Shown: positions 45,500-58,400 of the stretch, piece by piece
Layout: every line of letters begins with the position of its first letter
How positions within the stretch are numbered: the stretch's first letter is position 1
NCBI GenBank assembly: GCA_905147135.1
Contig: LR990057.1
Location: 2,480,001 to 2,544,000 of the forward strand
DNA: 64,000 bases
DNA from: Blastobasis lacticolella
Lineage: Eukaryota > Arthropoda > Insecta > Lepidoptera > Blastobasidae
Reading direction: 5' to 3'
Notes under the pieces: model-generated
The model's input: the letters and a program-made list of their open reading frames with translations, nothing else
What the model was told of the DNA's origin: nothing
Database searches by the model: none
Position numbers and translations under genes: made by a program

Positions 45500-45935
45500 C
45501 GTTAATGTCCCGGATCTTGGCGATAATGTTCTGGTTATGCTCCCACGCACGAGGGCCCGGGGTGGACCTTGACCATGATCCAGAGTTTGGCAGTTCTATA
45601 ATTACACTAGAGCGACTGCCATGTGCCCCACGGGACCCTGCTATCAGGGGCATAGCATGACATGTCTACTTTACATTCCATTATTAAGTTAGTAATAGTG
45701 TGTTTCGCCAGATCATGTAATTACAGTGGAGCAACTGCCATCTGACCTCCATGACCCTGCTACCAGGGGAACCAGACCAGATTGGATCATGGTTACACAT
45801 ACTGTCGCCTGAATTTGCAGGTTTCATCACGATGTTTTCCCTCACCGTAAGAGCATCGGTTAGAATTCAACTAATGTACATAACTCAGAAAAGAGTAATT
45901 AGTACATGGCGGTAGTGGGATTCAAACTATTCGAC
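45500..45935 (-). repeat. Two partial SINE family C copies
   Basis: Reverse matches to 16625-16995: 45500-45660 (with gttaatgtcccggatcttgg) and 45700-45935 (with aatttgcaggtttcatcacg). Confidence 0.75.
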
Positions 45936-46985
45936 ATTATATAATTTTAATGAGGGAGATAAACCAGCAAGCAGAGAGAAGAGATGAAGAAAGTATAAAC
46001 TGAACATAAGTTAGGGAGTTTTGGGAAAAGAAAGACTACTATTTAATCAATAATTGTTTTATTTCATCAGGCTCTCATAAGTTACATTTTGAGTTTCTTT
46101 ATTTTACATACAATACAATAATAATATAAACATAATAACTATACTCCTCTTGTTGGAACTAAACTTAGTCATTATTTATAATTAAATTACAGGTAGTTTC
46201 CAAAGCAGTGAATCAAAGGTTTTTGAATGGCTTTAGTTATTAGTGGCAGATGCCAAGTATTGTGTTAAAAATAAAAGTTCTTTCACAGACCTTTTTCATG
46301 TGACATTTAGCCAATGTCCGTGACAGTAGACCGAACAAAGGAAGAATTATAAACTTGAATACAGAATATAATTTTTTTTCTTTAGAATATGTGGCAAGTA
46401 CAAACACTGATACAAATATCAGTATCTTAATTAACGTTTGTGTGATGAACCGGATATTTGATCACGAAATATTCGAGATATTTTCAGTTTCATTGATCAA
46501 ACGCATTTCATATAATGACAAACGAGCAGGCAGGAAACTATCGTCTGTCGCAAATAACTAAAATCTATCCAGACTATTAGTCCTATTTGGTTATGTAAAT
46601 GATGTATTTAAATGGATAATTTGCAGCAATAGTTATAATTCACATTCTATGTGTTTCTTATATAATTCAAGACATCTATACACAATTTACGTAGTGTTAT
46701 TGATACGGCGAATAGTGATTTTGGGTTTTGTCTGTTCACCAAATAAGACAATTCAGTCTGGATAGATCATACCTATATAATTCATGCACTTAGGTTTTAT
46801 GTAAAGATAACCCGGGAATTTGGGTTACTTTGACACATTACGAAAAAATTGCAGAACCGCAGGTACGTCACTGTGGAGTCCACAGAACAAATGAAGGGGT
46901 TTAGTTTAGGTTTTAAGGTAACATAATTAGGTACTCTGGCTACTAATAACTTACAATTAAAATACAATCCAAAACTGGTGATATT
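45936..46985. other. No gene recognised
   Basis: AT-rich intergenic sequence between the two convergent genes. Short open frames have no coding character. Confidence 0.45.
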
Positions 46986-46999
46986 CAGGTCATAGCTAT

Positions 47000-47588
47000 A
47001 CATAAGACAATCTTGTCGTCATGCCGGCGAGTAGGGTTTTGTCACTGTCAAAACAACGCCGTTATATTAGTTCAATCCAACTGTGAACTGAGCGTTTCAT
47101 TCCATCCTCAAAAGGCATCCTCTCAACGGTTAGGCGGTACTTCCCAGGATCAAGAATCAAACGTACTTCACGTCTGCTTGAACTCAAGTTCGGTCTTAAG
47201 AGTATTGCTGCCACCTTTGGGATGGATCACCCAAATATCAACTGGCTGCTTTGGAATCGGTGGAGAAGCCTGCCAAGAGGATTATTCGTGAACCAGAGCT
47301 GATTGATGCTAAGCTGCATCGACGTAGGATTGTGCATTAGCGGTATCATTCGGGGAAGAGTATGCGATCTAATCCTTACGTAGTAAGTCACGAGCCGCTT
47401 TAGCTCGACTTTCCTAATGTGTAGAGCTGAGGAATGGAGCGCTTTGCCTACTTATTCCCCGAACAATACAACCCGTACTCCTTCAAGGCCAGAGTGGATA
47501 GGCTGTTTCTAGACAGGCATACTCCATCTTCGGACGCATCGTCGCTTCCCATCAGGTGAGATAGCGGCCAAATGCCTGTACAGCTTAT

Positions 47589-47619
<31 letters not shown>

Positions 47620-47620
47620 A
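47000..47620 (+). pseudogene. LINE family B relic with (TA)n tail
   Basis: It matches the relic at 54686-55550: gctgccacctttgggatgga, caactggctgctttgga and aggctgtttctagacaggc, but with many stops. It ends in a (TA)n microsatellite at 47588-47616. Confidence 0.75.
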
Positions 47621-47639
47621 GATTAATTAGCGCCACTAA

Positions 47640-50180
47640 GATGACGGACGACGGATGTTGGCCCCCATCGCATTGTTATTTCAAAACCTATTTGCTTGAT
47701 GAGAATTGGTTTTCGCAAAATTCGTTAGAAATTGCTGAGTGACAGAGAGACCCCCAAGTCTTACGTCTGAGGAGTTTTACAATAGAAATCGGAGGCTAAC
47801 GCAAATCTAAATTCTGCTAGGTAGCGCTACCGGAACTTGAGATAAAAAAAATTATCATCTTGACGTTAATGTACAAGTTGCGCTCTCGCGAGAACCCGAA
47901 CGGGGTCCACATTGACCATATGGAGCGACTGTCATCTGACCTCCGTAACCCTGTTAACCTGACCAGATTGGATCAACGCCATTTTAAATTCCGGTACGTG
48001 GCGCTACCGGAAAATGAGATATGCTGCTCAGTATAGGATTACGTTAGGGGTAGATTAGTGTTTAGGGCCAGGTTGACGCAGGGTAGGAGTAGGGTGGGAG
48101 CGGCTACCTGTCACATGCAGCATGTGTAATGCTCTCTTAGTCATTTGCCCGAATTGCATCTTCATTTGATCCGACTCACTGTTGACCACGAGTGGTTGTC
48201 CAGTGTGACCAACATGATTTAAAGATTATTATGCATTTCGTTGAGATGTAAATATATATTTGTAGCATTTTAAGGCTTATTAAGTCAGTAAAAGTAATTA
48301 AATTAAATATTGTTCCATACATTATCCATTCAATACGTTACCCTACATTTCAATTGAAATTTATAATTTGATCAAATGTGATTAAATAAAAAAGGATCTT
48401 TGGGTGTGAAAATATCTAATTTTGTATTATATACAGACAGGACAGTGAAGTAGAATGGCCTCCTATGATGATATAATTTAGTAGACAAGGCTAGTACACA
48501 AAATGGCCGACAACAATGTCTTCCAAAATGGCGGCGAAATGCATCAATCACGAATGGAGAGACAATTACGCTTTTTCTACGGAGCTTAGAGTTGCCTTTG
48601 CCGCTACAAAATAACTGGGGACCATTCAACTAAATACGGGTGTCACATCTTATATCAAACAATTAGGAAGAAATGGACACCATACGGGTCAGAATGTAAA
48701 CCCAGAAGATATTAAAATCGCCCTAATAGTTTCAATACTCAATTATTTTATATGAGAGGTGTTTTTTCCGGACAGTACAAATCAGCCTCAATGGCGCAGA
48801 CAAAATATAATGACACTATAGATATTTTATTCATATTATTTACAATATACGGATATAATATGGAGGTATACACAAGCCACAACGCGAAACGTTGCACTAC
48901 ATGATAGCATTCTTTTTTTTGATAATTTTTATTAAAATATAGCCATCTCAGTTAAATTTAATTTATACAGGTACTCTATGTATACTATCTTAAATTTAGA
49001 AAATGGATGCATGGGTGATGAGTTTAAAACGATAACTATTAATTAAATTGTTACTAATTATTATTATTTATTTTAGTTCAGTAGACCCTTAATTTTACTA
49101 CATTAGCTTCATACGTATTTTTGCGCACAGCAATTTTAATATACACAACAACGAGAAATGATAAAAATTACATTATACGACCAAATTGATAAGTAACTAA
49201 ATAAAAATCAGAATATTCGAGTCTCGCTAATGTTTTGTTTTTGGGCGACCTAAAAGACTTAAAATCTACAAGTTCTTAAAGTTATGTCTCACGTTTTTTT
49301 TATACATTTACTTATCATACAATCAGCGACCTCAAGAAGGGCAAAAATAAATTCATAATATTCTCAAAGTATGAGACTTTGTTTTCGTCCTACTCCTCTT
49401 ACACAGTTCAGCAATATCGATAATTCATAATTTCTTATCATTTTGGGTTAGCAGCATATAAAATGTTAGAACGTTAAAACAATCAAAACATTCTTCTGAA
49501 CACGACAAAACACTCCACTTCTCGTCTTTCTTAAACCTCCCTATAATCCAAAGTATTCGATATTTTATATGGAGCCATAATTTTCTATTTGGAAAGAAGA
49601 CATTCTTTTTACCGGCACCTAGCCGTCAACTGCGCTCTCTCAAATACTTCATTCAACTACATCGAAATGAATAAATAAAATATGCCATTAAATACAGTTC
49701 GACACTAGATATCTTCGAATCGAAAACAAAGTTGACGCAATAGTAGATAGTGAAGTAAGGCCCAAAATATATAAACCACTTACAAATATTAGATTTTCGG
49801 TCACGGACCACCAGACTAAAAGAATAAGGCACATATCCTTGTGTGCCTTATTCTTTCTGTTTCTATGTTACATCCCCTCCCGAATGAATACGAATAGCAA
49901 ACTTTACAATACGTTACATTTGATATTCCTAATTAGACAGAGAGCGACAGCGGTCTGTGACGCGAAAATCCCCTATCGCCAGAGGAAGCCAAAAAATCTT
50001 TAAAAACATAACTTCAAAGTATTACATTATTTTAGTTGTTGTAATATTACAGCTTCATAGATACAGCACCACAAACTTATCTGACCCGGTGACGGGCGGC
50101 GCTGTTATTGGCTTCTATGACGATGAGCTTCTGGTAGTTATCTATTTTAGGCTACCACCCTATTGCTATCTGCACAACTA
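47640..50180. other. Intergenic, few features
   Basis: It holds a reverse SINE family C fragment (47860-47975) and a short perfect 13-bp hairpin (agaataaggcaca at 49818 and inverse). No gene was recognised. Confidence 0.45.
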
Positions 50181-50917
50181 ACACAAGGGTGCTCTGGCGC
50201 GACAACCGAAAGAAACCGTGCGACATTTATACTGCTATTTCTTTCATCATAGTATTGAGAGAAAGAAGCAAAGGCTCTCTGGAAGCACGAGCTATGTTTC
50301 GGGCACACTTATGCTAGCTGTGCATGTTTGCCCATTATGAGATTGTGTTGCCCTCTAGCTCTTGAGGTCGCCAAGAAACATCACCGCTAACCAACTTCTA
50401 ATGTACCAATTACAATATACTAATCATAATCCAAAGTGGGATAAGTCAAAAAACAATTAAAAAACACAATGGAAGATAAGGCTGTACGAATTTATAAGTT
50501 ACAACCGCTTTAAAGTTTCAATAAATATTGTTGTAGACAGATAGTTATATTATACATTTTGTGAATGGGCAATATTTTACAAACATTGATCTTTTTTTAA
50601 ACCTTTTCCAGGTAACACACACTATTTTGCCGCTTCGCCAACTACGTACTTGCTCTTTTAAACTCGAGTTTTATCAAAAATAATACATTTTGGATAATAC
50701 GTATTTCAGTAAAAGGACAAAAACTTATTTGCTTACTTTTATTACAGTTCACGTTTATTAAGTTAAGATTATCATTTAAAAATATAAACATTTTTAGCAG
50801 GTAGGGTGAAACAGCAAAAAAGTGTTCGTTCACCAGAAAAGGATTAAGGTCTTGTATCACCACCTACAGATAATAAGCTTCCAATATCGTATCTGACAAA
50901 TATCTGTGATAGGAGGA

Positions 50918-51075
50918 GCGTTAGTGGCCGAGTGGTTTATGTAGTCGACTCGTAAGAGGTACTGGGTGGCAGTCGCTCCACTGTAATTATCTGATCTGCC
51001 AAATCCTGGATCATGGACAAGGCGAACACCGGGCCTTCGTGCGCGAGAGCACAACCGGGACATTAACGCCATGAT
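50918..51075 (+). repeat. Partial SINE family C copy
   Basis: It starts ttagtggccgagtggtttat and ends acaaccgggacattaacgcc, as in 16625-16995, but lacks the middle part. Confidence 0.75.
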
Positions 51076-51670
51076 TTTTTAAAATATCTGTGATATCGTA
51101 TCTTTCCTTCTGTATTAACAAGAGCGAGACGGCATCATAGGTATCTTTCAAATAAGATATCTGGAACTTGTCAGTAGGTTGTGAAGCAGGGCCTCAAGTC
51201 CGCTTATTTACCTAACTCCTATGAATTGTAATTGGATCAATGAATGAATAGCAGTTTTAATTGTAGTAGAATACCAAAAACGCATTAAACTAGAATTGAG
51301 CTGCGATTGATCCAATTACAATTCAATCGAAACAACAAACTAAGTGACAGAAGCAGAATACCAGAAACGTGTCACTACCATTGAGCTGCATTCCTAATTC
51401 AATTAAGTTATTAGTAAATTAGCAGACTTAAGGCGCTAGCCTTAAAATATTGTAACTTATAACTCCATACGACCATGGCATACATATCACATGAGTATAA
51501 AATGAGACCACCGGTGAATACACAACAAATACATCCAGACACTTGGTAATAATTTAACAAACAAAAATGTCGATAAATATTCTACTATATTTTAATGAAA
51601 CACATGTACTGAAAAAAAAAGTTCCTAGCGCAAACACCTACAGTAAAGTATGAGCGCTTTTAAAATTTGT

Positions 51671-52012
51671 AACGTGACGATATTATTGTGGACATCCACG
51701 ATATAGGGGAGAGTTGGCATGAAAGGGATTAATTAGTCAAATAATCGATAATATAATAAATGATAACAGTTTTGTCATTGACATTTCAACCATAATGTAT
51801 TTATATTTTTATATGTATTCAACTGCTGTAAAACTGTGAAATTAACTAACAAATAAATAGGAAACTTCTCGAGACGACAATACTTTTGTTCTCCCATTAT
51901 GGCAATATACAACCATTCGCACTAAAACGTCACACTCCTGTTTTAAATATGGATGGCCCTTGAAGCCACCTTACCCCTATTTCGTGGACGTTCACGATAA
52001 TATCGTGATGTT
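51671..52012. mobile_element. MITE with about 45-bp TIRs
   Basis: Left aacgtgacgatattattgtg and right cacgataatatcgtgatgtt are inverse; pairing continues through ccacgatataggg. Confidence 0.75.
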
Positions 52013-52413
52013 AAAAATTATAACAGCGCCCTATGGAAGTTGACATTCCTAACACATATATCTCTCGCTTGCACTCGAACAATTTCTGCAAGTGTGAGCG
52101 AGACCGCTATACATCGACGTTATCCTATATTATTGCTCTATTATCCCAAGACATGTTTCTGAATATACATATGATCTCAAGCAGATATCGTTCTTACAAG
52201 AGTCTGTGTACAAAGAGAGGTGTGGCGTTTAAGGGAACTAATATTCTGATTTGTATTCGAGTGTTGTTTCTGGTAATTTAGCGCCCTCACTTTCCGCACA
52301 GACTCTTAATCAATACTTAGGAGTTGACAAAAACTACCAGTATTAGGCAAACTAATACATGTATATCATTAAAACAAACCCTAATGTGATGTTACCGTTT
52401 CAGTCGCATGTCA

Positions 52414-52474
52414 TCATGTCTGGTCGAGCGTGGAACTCAACGTTCTAAGCTGCTCGAGACCTGCCAGGAGTTCT
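52414..52474 (-). CDS. ENTR1: ENTR1-like exon 7 (last)
   Basis: Acceptor ttctttccacag; encodes RELLAGLEQLRTLSSTLDQT and TGA (52414-52416). The hydrophobic pattern matches the last helix of the family (QLVSGAETL...). Confidence 0.85.
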
Positions 52475-55400
52475 CTGTGGAAAGAAGGGTATAGCGTTAA
52501 TAGATGTGCCAATGACGACGAAAAGCTCACTTAAAAGCTCAACATAACATATTTTAAGGTAGCTAAGGTTGCTGGAAGAAACCGCTTTATTCCGCTTTAG
52601 CTTTTTTGTCTTTTTTTTGTTGTTATTAGTGTACAAGCATTTTATAACCTAACAAGAGTAACAAGCATAATGTCTGAAGACAGCCGATAAAGTCAACATG
52701 TACTAAGGCTGGATTCGACTTAGGTTTACGCTAGATTTAACGCCTACACTGAGATTAATATGCTAAAATGCTATAGAAAATTGTCATTTTAATCTTAGAA
52801 TAAATGTCAACCCCAGAATAAAACTACGGTTGAATTCAGTCAAAAATCTTTCTTAAACTACCAAACCAAATTTAAATCTGAACAAATCTGAGAATCATTG
52901 CGATAAATCTGGCTTCAGAAAACAAACCGGATCGAAATTCTCTATCATACTAAGCACACTCTAAACTTATACAGAGTGAATTCAAATTGAGACAAAGGGC
53001 TACCGTATGCACGTGTGACATCCTAATGTATTGAATATGTTAATTCTTGTAGCTTTACATACTTATACTGTAATTTACTTGTAATTAACAATTATCAATT
53101 AAACATGACCGTGTGGTGTCCATGACCGTGTAGAATAGCACCAACCCCTTACACTCGTGGGTGTCGTACAAGGCGACTAATGTATTCGAGGCAAAAGATC
53201 AAGAATCGCCGTAGTCCGGAAAATGGGCAGCAGCATTTTCCATTGCCATATTTAAACACTGCGATCTCCAACCCGCCTGCCAAGCGTGGAGATTGTGACA
53301 ATAATCTCATCTTTCGCGGGAGAGACCCTAAGTCCTGCAGTGGACTGTTACAACTAGTGTCAAATAAGAAGAGACTTGGCGGGTCACGTGGTTCGACTTG
53401 CGCTGCATACGATTACCTGCGCTGCATACGATTACCTGCGCGAAATCCCCTCTACTGCTGTTTGACAAGTCTCTTCTTTCGTGACGCGGGTTTTACGGGA
53501 TGATGAATAAAATGAAGGAATGAATGGCCAGACGAATGGCCATGTATGGGCGGTCCTCCGCAGCTGTGTGTCCACTTACCGCAGCGAGGCGTCGGCGCCG
53601 GCGGTGGCGCGCCGCAGCCCGGCCGCGGCGGCGCCCTGCCGCCCGCGGAGCGCCCGCGACTCGCTCTGGGAGGCCGACACCTCCTCCTGGTGGGAGAGGG
53701 ATATATTCGTTATACAGTGGGGAGGGATACGTGGGTAATAAATAGGTGCTATGTACATGCATAGGCATAGGAAAGCGGGGCCCGGGTGGGCCGTGCCCAT
53801 CCCAGAATGGTCTGGTGTACCGATACAAAATTCTGGGCTGCGTGATTTCGTGCTCACTGGCTGTACATTGGCGATTGACTCGGCTCAGGGACCAGGCCCC
53901 CCTGGAAAATAGCCCTAGATACGCTAATGGGTACATGTCTGTTGCAATTAGTTCCACCTCTAAAACTATTTCTACTCCACTATTAGTAAAATCAAGAGCT
54001 TAAGAGGTGCAGAACTGCTACCAATTTAGGAAAACAATAATTAACTTGTTAAAAAGTGTGCTCAATTAAATGTCTGGAAATAGTAGTGAACTATTTTTAA
54101 ATAGCAATCTATAGACAATGTTAGACATTCATGTCACAGACACGTCAACGTGATTGTGAAAACGACGCTATTGCGATACGTTTCCCGTTCGGGAAGCGAT
54201 AATGTACCTTCAATCTTTTGATCTCCTTCTTCAGTTTAGCGATCGTTGCTTCCGCTTCAGCCGCTCTCGCCTGGAACAGAAAACATTGCCTTCATAATAA
54301 TATGAACCACTGAACACGACGTCCACTAGTGGACATAAGATACGCCTCCCGCACTCGAAGGCGTCCTTAAGTAGGAACTAATCACCCAATCCGTTGCAGA
54401 TGAAAACGGATAAACCCCTTTTAATTAATAAAAAGTATAATATGATCGGTGGTGTAATAATTTATCTTTTTGTCAAGGTTGCAGGATAGGGATGCACAAC
54501 TATGGACACCAACAAATAGATCTGAACCTGCCGTGGCTTTTTTATCATCAAAGGAGTAAAACGAGCAAGCGAGTCACCTGACTCGTAAGTGATTATCATC
54601 ACGGCGTATACTTCTGTAGGCTAATAACTAACTAACTAGTAACGGACAGATATCTGTCAGATGCAAAAGCTAGCAGGGGCGATATTTAGTCTTGTCGAGA
54701 GGCCATGGTTGGTCGCTTGAACGAGGCTCTCAAGGCAGTGTCCGATTGGGGCGAAGCCAATCTAGTGTCGTTCAACGCCACCAAAACACAGGCGTGTTTG
54801 TTTTCCGCTAAACGGAGTCCATTCCATCTAGCTCCGACTTTCCGGGGTGTGACTGTGGAAATTACCGACAACCTACAGCTCCTGGGTGTTGAGCTATCAA
54901 CCAATCTCAACTTTGGACAGTACATCGAATCAAAAGCTAAGACTGCTGCAAAAAAACTTGGAATCCTCTCGAAGGCCAAGCGGTACTTCACTTCAAGGCA
55001 GTTGCTTCAATTATATCAAGCACAAGTCCGATCTTGCATGGAGTACTGCTGCCACCTCTGGGATGGATCAGCCAAATATCAACTGGCTGCTTTGGATTCG
55101 GTGGAAAAACGGCAAAGAGACTAATTTGTGATCCGCAGTTAATTGAGGCTAAGCTGCAGAGCCTCGAGCATCGGCGTAGGGTTGCGCGTTTGTCGGTTTT
55201 CTACAGGTTGCACTTCGGAGAGTGTGCGAAGCAGTTGCACGACCTCATTCCGCCGGCCCCTTTCCGCCATCGGGAGACGCGATCCGGGCGAGCGCTTCAT
55301 CCTTATGTCGTGGATCTTCCAACTATCCGCACGAGCCGCTTTGGCTCGACTTTTATAATGCGTACGGCTAAGGAGTGGAATGCGTTGCCTGCGAGTGTGT

Positions 55401-58400
55401 ACCCTGATCAATATAATCTGGATGCCTTCAAGGCTAGAGTGAATAGGCTGTTCCTAGACAGGCATGCTCCAGCATAGACCGCATCGTCACTTACCACCAG
55501 GTGAGGTGGCGGTCAAATGCCTGGCTAGCAAAGTAATTAAAAAAAAAAAAAAAAAACTATGTTGATTTTAATTATTGCAATTGTTTCTTTTGCGATGACG
55601 TATCATCGATTTCTAGGGCTCAGTTGCTAACAAAGTTCCATTGAAATTGAAACTATGAAATTGATCATACGTAATCCCAAAAGTAACAATTTCAGATCAG
55701 AGAATTGACAGCAACAGAGATACGAAATTACCTACTGACCTTCCCGAAAGTTTTCATCGTTTCTTAAACCAACCCTAGCTTCGGCCAGTCTCGCCCCCAA
55801 GCCTCAACCTAGCCTTCCTCTTTTATATGAACCTGTAGTATCCCTATATCAGTGCTGTAACTCACCGTAGTATCCCCCAGCGTGCCTTCCACCCTGGCCG
55901 CTGCGGCGTCTAGACACCCCGCGTAGGCGGTATCCGCCTTCCTAGCTTCGGCCAGTCTCGCCCTGAGGGCCGCGGCCTCCGCCCGGGCCGCGGCGGCCGC
56001 GTCGCGCGCCCGCGCCGCCTCCTCTTCCGCGCGGGAGCGGCGACTACGCTCCGTGAATAGCTCCGATCTGGAAGGTCGCACGATTTTAATGTCTTTATCA
56101 TTAATAATAATAATAATATATTTTTTTCAACCTAAATAAAATGTCCATGTGTTGTTAGTAAATCTTAATCTACGAGTTAGTAAACTACTCTATAACTTTC
56201 TCTATTTTCCCTTTTTGTAATCCCTGTAAGGAATACTGGGACCACGATTCTGTGAAGGACAATATCGGCGCAGGGACTCATGAAAGTACAATCGACCTAT
56301 TTGATTATGACTACCCTCTTATATTCGTGTATATTCCTATAATATTTTGTGGAAAACAGTGCTGATTACATGATCACGTTTACTTTACATTCTATTATTA
56401 AGTAAGTAATCGTTTGTTTCGTCAAATAAACAAAAACTATTACCTACTGTAACACTCGCTACGATATGCAAACAAAGCTCAAAATATGCGTTATGAAAAG
56501 GCGATTGTACTACAAAAATAATACCTGGTCCGCTCCAATTCCGATATGATCTGCCTGAGCTGCTCGTCCTGATGCTCAGGCTCTGGCGACGTACGTCCAG
56601 GGTGCACGGGCAGAAAGTCCGGCAGCCTCATAGACTCTGCCCCTGGAAAATTGAAACATCACACGTCATACCAGCAGCAATAGTCAATAGTCAGACTTTT
56701 GCCACGCTTAGCAGGCACGTTAGGGATCGTAATACTTTTAGCGTAAAACCTGGTTGTGCTCAACATACTCGTAAATCAATAAATATTTTACAGAGCTCCT
56801 AGCCGGGCTTTAAATCATTAGCCACTGTGTACAACACTCCAGTCCAACAGTGGACTGTGACTGGAAGTGGACTCTGATGTAGGTATCACTCAACGCACTC
56901 TCTGACAGGACTTACTGAAAAAAGCGCAGCGCTTCGGTTTGCACTGGGTATCTCCCCCGTTTTGTTAAAGATGCAAAATTTAAAATTTCATTATTGACTA
57001 ATCAATAATGAAATTTTAAATTTTGCATTGAAAGAGATATTTATTGTCCTAAGACAATAAATATCTCTTTCAATCGTCAAAAAGGAGGAGGTAGGAAAGT
57101 AGGAAGGAAACATACAGTGACACGCTGACCGCCCTACGGCCGCAGCAAACCCACCCCACGCCAACCACGACCGGACCGTGCTCGACAATGCCAGGCCGGA
57201 CCGCGTTCGATATATTCCCATCTCTTTTTCCCTATATTCCCATCCCCATATCTAATTATTATGCTATAAGATTGCTGAATATAAACAAACAAAGTATAAT
57301 CTATCCTGCCACCGACAAATATACTACGCATGAATACATAATCAGTGACGTCATTGCCACGTGTGTGACCTTTGAAATATGTCGTGCACGTAGGTAAAAT
57401 TGACGATTGTTCATGCTTGGCATACACAGCAATGGGACTGTCGGTCATTGACACTTCAGCATTGGACTGAATCTCCTGGAGTTTGAGACTAGAGTTTTAC
57501 ATATCTATCCTGACATTGGCACTTGATCGTGAAGAGTAGAAGAATCGGGGGGAGGCCTTTGCCCAGCAGTGGGATGAGTCGGGCTAATCTATACTAATAT
57601 TATAAAGAGGAAAGGTTTGATTTTTTGTTTGTTTGTTTGTTTGTATTGAATAGGCTTCGATACTACTGGACCGATTTCAAAAATTCTTTCACCGTTGGGA
57701 AGCTACACTATCCCCGGGTGACATAGGCTATATACCCGTGTACCCGTAGTGGTACCCGTGCGAAGCCGGGGCGGCTGCTAGTATGATAATAAATTAGAAC
57801 ATTAGAGATTGCGGATTAGTAGCCACTCGTCATTTTCGCAACTTGTCATTTTCGCAAAATGAGATAATGCGAAAATGACGAGTATCGACAGCCTGACGAG
57901 TTGCGAAAATGTGAATTGGTACTTATCCGAATTTGCAGCATTAAAAATAGGTAAACAACAGAATATTATCTGGTCTACACTTCTGCCCATTATACAATAG
58001 GATTCCTGAATATTAGATTTGCCTCTGAGACATCGCCTTGCTGATGCTAATCCTACTCTGCTAGAGACCACATCGCCTATAGTAGGTAGGTACCTACTGC
58101 ATAATCTTTTTTTTTTATTATTATTTGATATAGACAGGTATTTGATTACCATCTCACCATCATAATGTGTATTTTCGATATAAATATAAGTAAATATTCG
58201 CTTTGGCCATAAATTCAGTTTACAAAATGGAAATACCCGGAATCTCGGGATTTAAAATGTACATTATTGAAGTTGAAAATTCATGGTCTTGGTTAGAGCG
58301 AGGAGGAACCCCTTTCCTTTCACGCGCTTCTGCAGTGATAAGAACGACATTTTTGGTTTTAGCGAAATAAATAAAAACTCAATTCTTTAAAATATTTTCT

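Noticed and set aside
52033..52281. 82-codon + strand frame beside the ENTR1-like last exon
   Set aside because: No recognisable motif or codon character; borders a MITE.
53524..53764. Small + strand open frames opposite ENTR1-like exon 6
   Set aside because: They are complement shadows of the GC-rich - strand exon, which has splice sites and family motifs.
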